20,689 nucleotides of DNA from a virus: the IMG/VR virus record IMGVR_UViG_3300017917_001081, positions 1-20,689 of that record. The stretch is one strand, 5' to 3'. The first letter of the stretch is position 1. Every line of letters starts with the position of its first letter. The notes under the pieces were generated by a model that was not told the origin of the DNA, did no database searches, and worked only from the letters and a program-made list of their open reading frames with translations. Shown piece by piece: positions 12,021 through 19,960 of this stretch. Position numbers and translations under genes: made by a program.

Positions 12021-12037
12021 AAAATATTTATAAACTA

Positions 12038-12778
12038 CTACTTATCTGTCTTAGAAGAGAACTTTCCGCAAGTTTTACATCTATATTGGATTCTAACAAG
12101 ACCAGTAGCTGTTACTGTTTTCTTTGCCCTTATAAGCTCATCTGAGCCACATTCTGGGCAGCTTCCTCTGTCCTCACCGAATATTACGCCATAATGAGAT
12201 TTAGGCTCTATATGGTGCTGTAATGCCTTAAAGACTTCCTCTAACAATGATACGTCTTTTTTGCAATACTTAATCATCTTTTCCATGGCAATTTTATCCT
12301 TGTTTAAAAGAATATCTTTCCACAGATTAAATTCGGTTTTTATCTTCTGGCCTAAGCCTAAAAAGTCTGCTATGTAGTTGAGTCTGTTAGAGTTAAATCT
12401 AAACTTTGACCTTGCTACTTTTAAAGTATCGATAGTAGTGTACTTAGGGAACATTGGTATCTTATGAAATAAACACCTTGTTCTAATCCAAGCTAAGTCA
12501 AATTTATCACCATTATGACCTACTAATTCAGTAGCTGTGTCAGCCACTTCAATAAACTTTTCAAGCATTCTTTTGTCGCACTGCTTCGAATCCCAGTTTA
12601 GGGAAAACACCTCTTTATCTCCTTCCCACTTGTAACAAATACAGATAATAGCCCTTTCTTTGATAATGTTAGAATAATCAATATTCTTTTTAAATCCAGC
12701 TTCCCAGAATAATCCAATATTGGGAGAAGTTTCAATGTCAAAAAACAGACGTTTTCTGTGGGTTTTGTTGGTGCTCAT
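12038..12778 (-). CDS. RNase H-fold 3'-5' exonuclease with C-terminal zinc ribbon, 246 aa
   Basis: The three DEDD exonuclease motifs are visible: FFDIETS (Asp14, Glu16), GHNGDKFDLAW (Asn89, Asp94) and YCKKDVSLLEE (Tyr171, Asp175; DEDDy-like). The C-terminus has CPECG (207, 210) and CKTCG (234, 237), a four-cysteine zinc ribbon that may contact nucleic acid. This is the pattern of polymerase-B-proofreading-like or YprB-like exonucleases. Its place in the late strand next to lysis genes is unusual, since DNA metabolism genes are on the other strand here. A role in DNA processing or degradation of nucleic acid is inferred. The leader contains AACCAAAACCAAACAT. Confidence 0.9.
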   Translation of the reverse strand: MSTNKTHRKRLFFDIETSPNIGLFWEAGFKKNIDYSNIIKERAIICICYKWEGDKEVFSLNWDSKQCDKRMLEKFIEVADTATELVGHNGDKFDLAWIRTRCLFHKIPMFPKYTTIDTLKVARSKFRFNSNRLNYIADFLGLGQKIKTEFNLWKDILLNKDKIAMEKMIKYCKKDVSLLEEVFKALQHHIEPKSHYGVIFGEDRGSCPECGSDELIRAKKTVTATGLVRIQYRCKTCGKFSSKTDK

Positions 12779-12798
12779 TATGTTTGGTTTTGGTTAGA

Positions 12799-13257
12799 CT
12801 ATTTATAAGGTGCGTAGGCTGTTTTGCCATTCACCTTAAGTGCTCTCAACACTTGCTTTCGATTTGCCCCCTTATTATAAGAAACGTGAACCCAGTCTGG
12901 TTTATTGTTGTCACCAAACTCCCATATTAATTGGTCAAAATCTAAAGTGTCTTTTATAAAGTTAAAGATTTCTGTGTTAGTAGCTCCGCCCATACCATCT
13001 TGGTCTATATCTGCCGCTTTAGCCTCGCAATGTTGTGATTTCAAACTTCCACCGATGTAGTGGTTTAATGCCTTAGACCTATATCCAGAAGAAATGTTAA
13101 TAGGACCAAACTTAACTCTGATTGGTTCTAATACTTTTTCACAAAGTACTTTAAGGTTTTCTAAGTGCTCTGGAGTAGGCTCATTAGATACTCCATGTCT
13201 TTTAGCTGATTCGCTACGAGTAAATTCTGCAAGTGCAAAGTGTTCTGATAATTTCAT
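12799..13257 (-). CDS. Peptidase M15 endolysin (zinc endopeptidase), 152 aa
   Basis: Matches the M15 fold: LSEHFALAEFTRS at the start, PIRVKFGPINISSGYRS (about 45-61), and a zinc site with His76 and Asp83 in SQHCEAKAADID and His124 in DWVHVSY. It cuts peptide bonds in peptidoglycan during lysis and is the usual endolysin of Bacteroidota phages. In the first zinc motif (usually H-x-x-G-x-A-x-D) the glycine is Ala79. No signal peptide is seen, so it needs a holin. The small membrane genes just upstream on the same strand supply that candidate role. Confidence 0.93.
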   Translation of the reverse strand: MKLSEHFALAEFTRSESAKRHGVSNEPTPEHLENLKVLCEKVLEPIRVKFGPINISSGYRSKALNHYIGGSLKSQHCEAKAADIDQDGMGGATNTEIFNFIKDTLDFDQLIWEFGDNNKPDWVHVSYNKGANRKQVLRALKVNGKTAYAPYK

Positions 13258-13258
13258 C

Positions 13259-13345
13259 TTATATCATTTTAGAAAAAAAGTAAACAATAAGAGTGCCCCA
13301 CATAATGGCAGCACCAATCAATACTCTCTTTTCGTAATTAGTCAT
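13259..13345 (-). CDS. Very small membrane protein of the lysis cassette, 28 aa
   Basis: Reads MTNYEKRVLIGAAIMWGTLI and ends YFFSKMI. Basic residues (Lys6, Arg7) precede one hydrophobic helix (about 8-25). It overlaps the holin-like gene's stop by 8 nt (ATGACTAA) and ends 1 base before the endolysin start, an arrangement that argues for real translation. It may be a second holin component or antiholin, which is inferred only from place and topology. Confidence 0.65.
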   Translation of the reverse strand: MTNYEKRVLIGAAIMWGTLIVYFFSKMI

Positions 13346-13553
13346 TTTTCTTAAATATTTTCTCTACTGATGTAAGGCCTAAACAACCAAACGCTAACAA
13401 AGCTACTGATTCTACGAGAATTGGACTTGGAGCTGTATGCTCATCACTAAATTGATTATGGTACATAGTTGCACAAAGTGCGATAACACATAATAATCCG
13501 CATAAACGCTTCATACTAAATTGACCATTTTCTTCTTGAAAAAATTGTTTCAT
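13338..13553 (-). CDS. Putative holin, two membrane spans, 71 aa
   Basis: A short polar N-terminus (MKQFFQEENGQFSMKRLCG) is followed by two membrane helices (about 16-32 and 44-62) and a basic end (VEKIFKKND). The layout FF-EENGQFSMKRL plus a second helix with FGCLGL is common in Bacteroidota phage holin-like proteins. Both ends are expected in the cytoplasm (class II-like). It sits directly before the endolysin and would form pores for it. It overlaps the 28-aa gene by 8 nt. Confidence 0.8.
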   Translation of the reverse strand: MKQFFQEENGQFSMKRLCGLLCVIALCATMYHNQFSDEHTAPSPILVESVALLAFGCLGLTSVEKIFKKND

Positions 13554-13554
13554 A

Positions 13555-13938
13555 TTAATGTAGTTGACTAAATTGTAAAACGATAATAAACATTAGCAAC
13601 ATTTTGCTAAGTGCGTGTATCTTATCTATTTTTTTTTGGTTTTCTTCCCAGTCTTGGTATAAAGATTTATTAACTGAGTACTTGTATTTCCAATTATAGA
13701 AGCTATCTTTTTCAATAGTTCTAACGCTGAGTAAAGAGTCATTCTTTTTAAGTTTAAATTGTAAATTGTTTATAGAATCATGATATGACCTATAAAGATT
13801 GTTTATAGTATCTGCTTGACCTATGGTAATAATCACCACAGAGTCTTGGCCTATCTTTTTAGTTTTTGGGTATTGCGAGAATATTAAAGTTGGTGCCAGT
13901 ATCAACGCCAGCACTATCAAGCTTAATCTTAACTTCAT
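13555..13938 (-). CDS. Exported lysis-cassette protein, spanin-like candidate, 127 aa
   Basis: Residues 1-21 look like a signal peptide or anchor (LRLSLIVLALILAPTLIFSQ). A periplasmic helical part follows (NNLYRSYHDSINNLQFKLKK to about 105) and a hydrophobic C-terminal helix (110-124). Its 5' end lies inside the upstream gene (80-nt overlap, other frame). The embedded arrangement resembles Rz/Rz1 spanin pairs, but there is no lipobox cysteine, so the match is partial. It lies 1 base before the holin gene. Confidence 0.7.
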   Translation of the reverse strand: MKLRLSLIVLALILAPTLIFSQYPKTKKIGQDSVVIITIGQADTINNLYRSYHDSINNLQFKLKKNDSLLSVRTIEKDSFYNWKYKYSVNKSLYQDWEENQKKIDKIHALSKMLLMFIIVLQFSQLH

Positions 13939-14191
13939 TTAATTCTGTTTTTAGGGCGATAGTTTCTTCTTTTAATTCAGTAACCTTGTCAATGGTTTGC
14001 ATTACTATGGCTTCTTTTGCCTTGTCAGCTTGAACTTGTACTTCTTTATTCTTGGAAAGTGTCTGATGAAACTCATTCATCAACTGCTGAAACTCTTTAT
14101 CCTCTTGAGGGGCTATTTCTGGCTTGTCGGTTACCTTATGACCAACAACTAAAACACCAGATAATAATAAAGTTAATAAGGTCGCTTTCAT
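13859..14191 (-). CDS. Membrane-anchored coiled-coil protein, i-spanin-like, 110 aa
   Basis: A short N-terminal membrane segment (about 3-17, LLTLLLSGVLVVG) is followed by a long Glu/Lys/Gln-rich coiled coil (about 30-95). This is the layout of inner-membrane spanins (Rz). No cleavage site is obvious. Its end overlaps the next gene by 80 nt, and its start shares one base with the upstream stop (TAATG on the - strand). The C-terminal part reads GVDTGTNFNILAIPKN. Role inferred from topology and cassette position. Confidence 0.7.
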   Translation of the reverse strand: MKATLLTLLLSGVLVVGHKVTDKPEIAPQEDKEFQQLMNEFHQTLSKNKEVQVQADKAKEAIVMQTIDKVTELKEETIALKTELNEVKIKLDSAGVDTGTNFNILAIPKN

Positions 14192-14496
14192 TATTTAACT
14201 GATTTTTTTATTGCCCCCATAGCGTCTAAAGTCTCGAGTTTAGTCGTAGTAGATGATAGGGCTGTTTTACACTCTATTAATGCTTGAGTTTTTAGGCTAT
14301 CCTTATACTCAAGATTGTTAATTCTGTTCTCTTGATTGTCTATTCTGCTGTTAAAATTGGCTCTTATGTCCACATATAAAGCAGAAATTCCTATGATAAC
14401 AAGGAATAAAGTTCCCACAATGGGATTTTTAGCAAAGTCTTTAAAGCTAATCGGAAGAGGATTAGCACTCACATTTACATCTTTCTTAGGAGCCAT
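14191..14496 (-). CDS. Membrane-anchored coiled-coil protein, 101 aa
   Basis: A polar start (MAPKKDVNVSANPLPISFKD) leads to one membrane helix (about 26-43), then a coiled-coil (about 48-95; NFNSRIDNQENRINNLEYKD and LETLDAM). It is a bitopic membrane protein with a long periplasmic helix, like phage proteins near lysis genes. It lies 3 bases after the upstream gene, and its stop shares one base with the next start. Confidence 0.7.
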   Translation of the reverse strand: MAPKKDVNVSANPLPISFKDFAKNPIVGTLFLVIIGISALYVDIRANFNSRIDNQENRINNLEYKDSLKTQALIECKTALSSTTTKLETLDAMGAIKKSVK

Positions 14497-14499
14497 TTT

Positions 14500-15093
14500 C
14501 TATTTTTTACCAAGTTTAAAATATACGCCAACTGAGTAGCCTATATTATAAGTTTTACTAATATTAAGATTAAGACCTATTAGAGCCTTATTTTTGGCAT
14601 TTAGCATTAAACCAGGACTTAGTACTTCTAAGCCATTATTTTGGCTAAAATCGCCTCTTATGCCGTAAAAAAGCCTATACTTAGCTTTCTCTGCATAATA
14701 CTCCTTAACATAGATGGTTTTCTCGGTAAATTTAGCTGTAAAGCCACGAGATTTGATACGGTTTTGGGTTATAGTATCATTAATCACAAAGATATTAGAA
14801 TCTTGTTTAATAGTGTCTGAGTATGCCTTAACAGCCATGTAGTCTGTAAGCACATTCACAGTATCGTGAATTATGGTAGTGTCTGTAGCTATAATCACAA
14901 AAGGGATAGAATCCCCTTTTATGTACCGATTTTTGTACGTTTTTGTGTACAAGGTATCGTGTACCTCTTTAATCTTTTCGTAGTCTTTAGGATTAAACTC
15001 TTTTGGGTCGCTTATGCCATTAACTTGTCTATATGCCCAAACAGCCACAAAAGCTAAAAGTATAATCAGTAAGTAATCCTTAAGAGTTTTCAT
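14500..15093 (-). CDS. Membrane-anchored protein with beta-strand C-terminus, 197 aa
   Basis: One membrane helix is at about 7-21 (YLLIILLAFVAVWAY). A periplasmic part (25-135) has repeated Asp-Thr-hydrophobic strands (DTLYTKT, ATDTTIIHDTVNV, NDTITQN). The last 60 residues alternate polar and apolar residues and have aromatic ends (YRLFYGIRGDFS, GLMLNAKNKALIGLNLNIS, IGYSVGVYFKLGKK), like outer-membrane beta-barrel hairpins. A protein anchored in one membrane with an outer-membrane-like end could bridge the envelope as a unimolecular spanin. This is only a hypothesis; no family is recognised. It lies 1 base after the tail-tube-type gene upstream. Confidence 0.7.
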   Translation of the reverse strand: MKTLKDYLLIILLAFVAVWAYRQVNGISDPKEFNPKDYEKIKEVHDTLYTKTYKNRYIKGDSIPFVIIATDTTIIHDTVNVLTDYMAVKAYSDTIKQDSNIFVINDTITQNRIKSRGFTAKFTEKTIYVKEYYAEKAKYRLFYGIRGDFSQNNGLEVLSPGLMLNAKNKALIGLNLNISKTYNIGYSVGVYFKLGKK

Positions 15094-15094
15094 A

Positions 15095-15472
15095 TTATGC
15101 TAAAGTATAATCTCCAGTTCCTTGCAAACTTACAGAATACGTAGCAACTCCTTCTACTGGTCCATCAACTGACACAGATTCAATATTGCAAGTGCCAGAA
15201 AACACCTTAGTTCCGATTGTAAAAGTCACAGAAATCTGAGTATTATTCTCTTGGTCTGTAAGCATATCAAAATAATCGTAGTTGTCTAAAGTAACAAGTC
15301 CTTCACAACTAATTGTAAAAGATTTGAAACCATAAGCATATTCTTTTCTAAATGAAGATGATTTATTTGTTACATCTATTTGTTCTGATGATACGTCTAA
15401 TGTGCAAGATGTGGATGCTGCAAACACAGTTCCACTTTTAGCTAAAATTACGTCTGTTCCGTTAATTGCCAT
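15095..15472 (-). CDS. Phage tail tube-type protein, copy A, 125 aa
   Basis: Starts MAINGTDVILAKSG and has the Bacteroidota tail-tube pattern: CTLDVSSEQIDVTNKSS, FKSFTISCEGLV, LDNYDYFDML, then a beta sheet and the end EGVATYSVSLQGTGDYTL. This matches the TP901-1-like tail tube fold in which beta proteins stack as hexamer rings. It is clearly paralogous to the gene upstream. Its position after the distal tail gene is unusual for the main tube gene, so it may instead be a tail tip or decoration relative. Confidence 0.85.
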   Translation of the reverse strand: MAINGTDVILAKSGTVFAASTSCTLDVSSEQIDVTNKSSSFRKEYAYGFKSFTISCEGLVTLDNYDYFDMLTDQENNTQISVTFTIGTKVFSGTCNIESVSVDGPVEGVATYSVSLQGTGDYTLA

Positions 15473-15490
15473 TTTATTATATTTTTATTT

Positions 15491-15895
15491 TTATACGAAT
15501 GTGTAAGCCCCAGTTCCTTTAAGTGATACAGAATAAGTACCAGCACCTTCTGCTGGTGCATTTAAGTCTACAGAAGTTACATAAACTTCTGCATTAACAG
15601 TAACAGTTCCATCTAAATTAACTATTTGAAACTTAACTGTTAGTTTAGTACGAGCTATTTGAGCATCTAATAAGTCTTTATAGTCATAGTTATCTCTTGT
15701 AACAAAACCATCTGCTGTAATTTCAAACTCCATATTTGTTGGCAAATACTCCTTAAAGTTACCAGAAGCACCAGTTGTCACCTCTATTAAAGATGAACTT
15801 GTAGAAAATGAGCAAGTTGTAGATGCTCCAAAGACGTTACCAGCTGATACTGAATCTTTATAAAGAACCATATTGTTCCCAAGTGTAATAGGCAT
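15491..15895 (-). CDS. Phage tail tube-type protein, copy B, 134 aa
   Basis: Paralogue of the next gene on this strand. Shared blocks are CxxxxSxxxIxVT, MEFEITADGFVTRDNYDYKDLL, and EGAGTYSVSLKGTGAYTF. It is slightly longer in the NLDGTVTVN loop. The same beta-fold and ring-forming role are expected. The two may form alternate rings or differ in site of action. It lies 18 bases before copy A and 11 bases after the large tail protein gene. Confidence 0.85.
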   Translation of the reverse strand: MPITLGNNMVLYKDSVSAGNVFGASTTCSFSTSSSLIEVTTGASGNFKEYLPTNMEFEITADGFVTRDNYDYKDLLDAQIARTKLTVKFQIVNLDGTVTVNAEVYVTSVDLNAPAEGAGTYSVSLKGTGAYTFV

Positions 15896-15906
15896 TTTTT
15901 ATAATT

Positions 15907-17835
15907 TTATTGTTTCACGTTTAATAAATCAGATGTTGTAATTGTTATAGTTGTTCCGCTATAGTTTATTTTACATAATTTACATATTTGAGTTGCGTAT
16001 TTAACATCCCATTGAATATCTTTTAATAGATAATTGTACGTATTTACGCCATCAAAGCTATAATTAAATTTACTGTTAATCCAGTACCCAATACTCTTAA
16101 ATTCACCTTCAATAGTATATTGAGTCAAAAGTTCATCTATACCAATATCTTGGCCTACTAATGTAAATAACTTACTTGCACCAGTCGTTCCTCTTCCAAA
16201 GGCATCTGTTACCTTTAATAAGCTACTATCTAAAAATGCTCCTATAAAGTAATCTGTTGTAACTTGGTCTTTATCATTATAATTAGAGATGAATGATATT
16301 GTATCTCTGATATTAGGGTTTATAAAATATCCAAATTGTCTATTTGGCTCTATATTACTATCGAATTTTAAATCTTTTGATGCTATATAGTTTACACCAT
16401 CAAAATTAAATGAGTCACTTGATACAGAATATTGCTGAATAATAAAATATTCTACAGTTTGTAGTGATGTTCCAGCACCATTAAAATAAGGATTGTAAAT
16501 AGTCAAGTACATATCTCCATCTATAGGACATATTGAATAATCTGGCCATGTTCCAGAAACACTATTCCAATCTGGTAAAACATTAGGAGCTGGTGAAAAT
16601 GTACCATCATCTTGTAAATAATATGTATTTGTTCCATCTTGAATTGTTACAGCATATTGTCCATAAGTATCTGGATTAAATACATCCTTCCATTCTACAC
16701 TCAAATAATCCCCAGCCTTTACAGCAAAAGGATATTGACTTCTAATAAAATCTGAACCACCTCCAGGACTTGCATCATATGATGTAATAGTCAATCCTAA
16801 TGGGACAAAACTTTGAAATGCAGTTACCCCATTATTAATAAAGCCATCTAAATTACCTCCAGTCCATGAGATAAATCTATTGTTTGGTAATCCTCTACTA
16901 TTATCAATTACAGATTTATTGTATAAAGAGTATTTAGGTTTATTTACACTAACTAATAAAGAACTACTTATTTCTTTAAAATTATTATTAGCATCAATCT
17001 GTACAGAAGTGCTATTACTTACTGATTGTGTTGATTGATATGTACCAGCAATATTGTAAACATAATAACTAAGTGAAGTTTCTCTTGTAACAGCACCATA
17101 AGAAGTAAGAAACCATTTATCTTCTTTATAATAACACTCCCATCCAAATGTTCTACATAATCCTTCTAAAATATCATAATATGTATAATATTCTCCTGGT
17201 TGTTTAAGAAAGTAATTACTTCTTAAAAATAAGTTATCTACATTTCTGCTTGAAACACTTGCTGTTCTATAATATTCATTAATCCAAACATCTATAGTTT
17301 GGTCTGTTTTTGCTAATGCAGATACTATTAATTCTTTAATTGAATCAGTTTCTCTTGGACCGAATCCTACACCATTAACAGCATCATAAAAATATCTTGA
17401 TTCTTTCATCTTTGATAAACCATCAATGAATACCAAGTTGTACGATTGTCTTTCTACTACGCTGAATTGAACAGACTCCACTGGAACAAAGAATCCTCTC
17501 CATACTGTTGTTGTCCAACTATAACTACCACTATAAGTTCCTTTCTCTAATGTCAACATGAAATCATTAGAATCAGAATTAAGAAACTCTAATATGTCGA
17601 AATTAGTAAACTTAATGATATTTACAGTGGCTCTTGTAGATATTATTGGATTGTAAGAATTACCATTAGAATTGACTGTTTCTATTGATATAGGACTACT
17701 TCCACAAATCATATTATAAGTAGTTCCACCATATCCATCTTTCCATATTCTCAATCTGTAAGCATCATATGTTCCAGTTGCTTGTTGAAAGACATCACTA
17801 AATATAAGTTCGTATTTTGGAGTTGTAAATGCCAT
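15907..17835 (-). CDS. Large distal-tail/baseplate-like protein, 642 aa
   Basis: The first about 140 residues (YELIFSDVFQQATGTYDAYR, WKDGYGG, IISTRATVNIIKFTNFDILEFL) match the Dit/baseplate-type N-terminal domain seen in Bacteroidota siphoviruses. The middle (about 290-480) is Ser/Thr/Asn/Gly-rich and beta-like with many aromatics, which fits a carbohydrate-binding or receptor-binding part. The end (about 520-642) is a beta domain (DITI-type repeats, SYNYLLKDIQW, CKINYSGTTITITTSDL). The role is inferred from position after the tape measure protein and from the beta-rich make-up. It is probably the tail tip hub that contacts the host surface. Confidence 0.8.
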   Translation of the reverse strand: MAFTTPKYELIFSDVFQQATGTYDAYRLRIWKDGYGGTTYNMICGSSPISIETVNSNGNSYNPIISTRATVNIIKFTNFDILEFLNSDSNDFMLTLEKGTYSGSYSWTTTVWRGFFVPVESVQFSVVERQSYNLVFIDGLSKMKESRYFYDAVNGVGFGPRETDSIKELIVSALAKTDQTIDVWINEYYRTASVSSRNVDNLFLRSNYFLKQPGEYYTYYDILEGLCRTFGWECYYKEDKWFLTSYGAVTRETSLSYYVYNIAGTYQSTQSVSNSTSVQIDANNNFKEISSSLLVSVNKPKYSLYNKSVIDNSRGLPNNRFISWTGGNLDGFINNGVTAFQSFVPLGLTITSYDASPGGGSDFIRSQYPFAVKAGDYLSVEWKDVFNPDTYGQYAVTIQDGTNTYYLQDDGTFSPAPNVLPDWNSVSGTWPDYSICPIDGDMYLTIYNPYFNGAGTSLQTVEYFIIQQYSVSSDSFNFDGVNYIASKDLKFDSNIEPNRQFGYFINPNIRDTISFISNYNDKDQVTTDYFIGAFLDSSLLKVTDAFGRGTTGASKLFTLVGQDIGIDELLTQYTIEGEFKSIGYWINSKFNYSFDGVNTYNYLLKDIQWDVKYATQICKLCKINYSGTTITITTSDLLNVKQ

Positions 17836-17837
17836 TA

Positions 17838-19958
17838 TTAGAATGTATTTTGGTTGTTTCTGTTAGCTTTATTCATTAAAATTAATAAATCATTACCACT
17901 TATTCTTGCCTCCAATGTTCCTACACCACCACCAATCATATCTTTTAATTTGTCTAAAGGAGCTACAACCTCTGGATTAGATGCTGCACCAGGATATTCA
18001 CCCATTAAACCATAAGTAGGACCAGATACAATACCACCATTGGCAAACTTTTGAGTTTTATCTGCACTAAGCTTTGATTTTAGTAAAGTACCAGCGGCAA
18101 TAGCAGCAATACCAGCCCCAATAGCAGCTAACGCTGTAGGTATGCTTGGCTTTTTAAGTAGGGTTAATGTCAATAATACTGGAACCGCATAAGCCACTAA
18201 GGCCTTACCAAGGTCTATTAATGACTCAGCCAATATCAATGCTAATCCTTTAAATACTTCAATATTTTCACCAGCTAATGCTTTCCCAATAGATTCTGCT
18301 AAAAAATTTACAGAATTAGCAACAAAATCAATAATAGTCTTATTAATACTATTCATAGTATCTGTCCAACTTATCTTGAAATCTCTAAGATTATCTTTTG
18401 AGCCTTCTATTGCACCATCAACTCTTACAATAGCATCATCTATTTTATCTAATTGTTCTGCTGTCCATCCTCCAATAGAAGCTAAATCATATAAACTATT
18501 TTTATATTGCTGAAGTATTTTAATTCTATCAGCAGAAGTAGCTTTACCAGAAGCGTTAGCAATTTTCATTGCTACATCTGATTGGATTTTTAAAGCATCT
18601 AAAGAGTTTTGTAATTGTCTATTGTCTGCAGCTTCTGCATCTTTAGCAATCTTCTCAGATGTCTTTCTTGCTTCCTCAATTTCTTTATTGTTATAATATT
18701 GAGCTATCTTATCCATTTCTGCTCTATAAGCAGCATAATATGTTGTTGAATCAGTATATCCAGCAGCCCTCATCTTTTCAAGGTTATCTGCTAATTCTAA
18801 TCCAGCCTTATATTCTTTTTGACCTCTTTCATCTAATGTCTTAACAAAAGCATTTACTTCTGCATCATTAGCATCTTTTATAGCTTTTAATCTTTCTTTT
18901 GCAGCATTTTCTAAAGCAGCTAAACCTTCTTTATCTACACCAGGAATAACACCAGCTTTCTTGGCAGCTATACCAGCAGCTGTGTACATTTCTTCCATTA
19001 TCTTAACATAAGCTGTTCTTGTTTTTTCTGCTAATGTTAATTGAGATTTTTTAGCTTTTTCTCCAACTTTTAATGCAGCTTGTGAACTTGCTATCATTGA
19101 TTGAGCAAGTCCTCCAATATTAAATTTAGCACTAAAGAAAGCATCCCATCCATCTACAAATTCACCAGCAGATTTAGCTGATGTTTTTACTATATTTTCT
19201 GTTTCTTGAGCAACAAGTTTAGCTGCAGCAGTAGCCATAGCCAACTTATTCATGTAATCAACATAAGCTGGGCCTTGATTTATCAATGCTTGATTTACAC
19301 CTTCTAAATCTTTTTGCTTACCTATTGTTTTACCTAAAGCATCATTATAATCATTAACTACTGATTGCTTATCAATATAACCTTCTTTAGCTAATCTTAC
19401 TTTTTCAGTAAGAGATAAAACTTGCGTTTGAGCATCAACATAAGCTGAACCAGATTCTTTTACAACATTGTTATATAATTGTTGCTTTTTCTCTGCTTCT
19501 GTAGTAGTTATAAATAATGCCTTAATTTCTTTCTCGTAAGCTGTAATTAATGCAATTAATGCAGAAAATGCAAGATATGCTGGACCAGCAGCAGCTGCAA
19601 TACTACCAAATAAAGCTGGTAAGTTGTTCTGAATACCTCTAAATCCATATGGCAAATCTTGTACAACTAATGCTAAACTTGTCCATTTCTTGTTAGATTC
19701 TTTTAAAGAACCTTGTCCGTTATTTAAAGATTGACTAAGTTTATCATAATTAGCCTTCATCTCAACAATTTTCTTGTCTGCTGGATTTAAACCATTGGCA
19801 ACTAAACGAACCATCTCTTTTTCAAGAGCAGCCATGTGCCTTTCTGTATTTTTAGCAGTTTCACCAAATATCTTCGTAGAAGCTTCAATTCTTTTTATGG
19901 TCTCAGAAAACTTGTCTTCTGCGGTTATGACAATTTTAACACCTTCTTGATTAGCCAT
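17838..19958 (-). CDS. Tail tape measure protein, 706 aa
   Basis: The N-terminal half is coiled-coil rich with a hydrophobic stretch (about 117-142; AAAAGPAYLAFSALIALITA). The middle (about 300-520) is helical with Ala/Lys/Glu patterns. Two more hydrophobic segments lie near 569-600 and 609-626, and the end carries the tape-measure signature FANGGIVSGPTYGLMGEYPG with NPEVVAPLDKL. It sets tail length and helps DNA passage. It follows the chaperone genes (2 bases after the second), the usual order in siphophages. The length suggests a tail on the order of 100 nm, using about 1.5 angstrom per residue. Confidence 0.96.
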   Translation of the reverse strand: MANQEGVKIVITAEDKFSETIKRIEASTKIFGETAKNTERHMAALEKEMVRLVANGLNPADKKIVEMKANYDKLSQSLNNGQGSLKESNKKWTSLALVVQDLPYGFRGIQNNLPALFGSIAAAAGPAYLAFSALIALITAYEKEIKALFITTTEAEKKQQLYNNVVKESGSAYVDAQTQVLSLTEKVRLAKEGYIDKQSVVNDYNDALGKTIGKQKDLEGVNQALINQGPAYVDYMNKLAMATAAAKLVAQETENIVKTSAKSAGEFVDGWDAFFSAKFNIGGLAQSMIASSQAALKVGEKAKKSQLTLAEKTRTAYVKIMEEMYTAAGIAAKKAGVIPGVDKEGLAALENAAKERLKAIKDANDAEVNAFVKTLDERGQKEYKAGLELADNLEKMRAAGYTDSTTYYAAYRAEMDKIAQYYNNKEIEEARKTSEKIAKDAEAADNRQLQNSLDALKIQSDVAMKIANASGKATSADRIKILQQYKNSLYDLASIGGWTAEQLDKIDDAIVRVDGAIEGSKDNLRDFKISWTDTMNSINKTIIDFVANSVNFLAESIGKALAGENIEVFKGLALILAESLIDLGKALVAYAVPVLLTLTLLKKPSIPTALAAIGAGIAAIAAGTLLKSKLSADKTQKFANGGIVSGPTYGLMGEYPGAASNPEVVAPLDKLKDMIGGGVGTLEARISGNDLLILMNKANRNNQNTF

Positions 19959-19960
19959 TA

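Noticed and set aside
11815-12033. + strand ORF of 72 aa over the small late genes
   Set aside because: It overlaps the 38-aa gene and the palindrome, lacks an A-rich leader and lies opposite the direction of the block.
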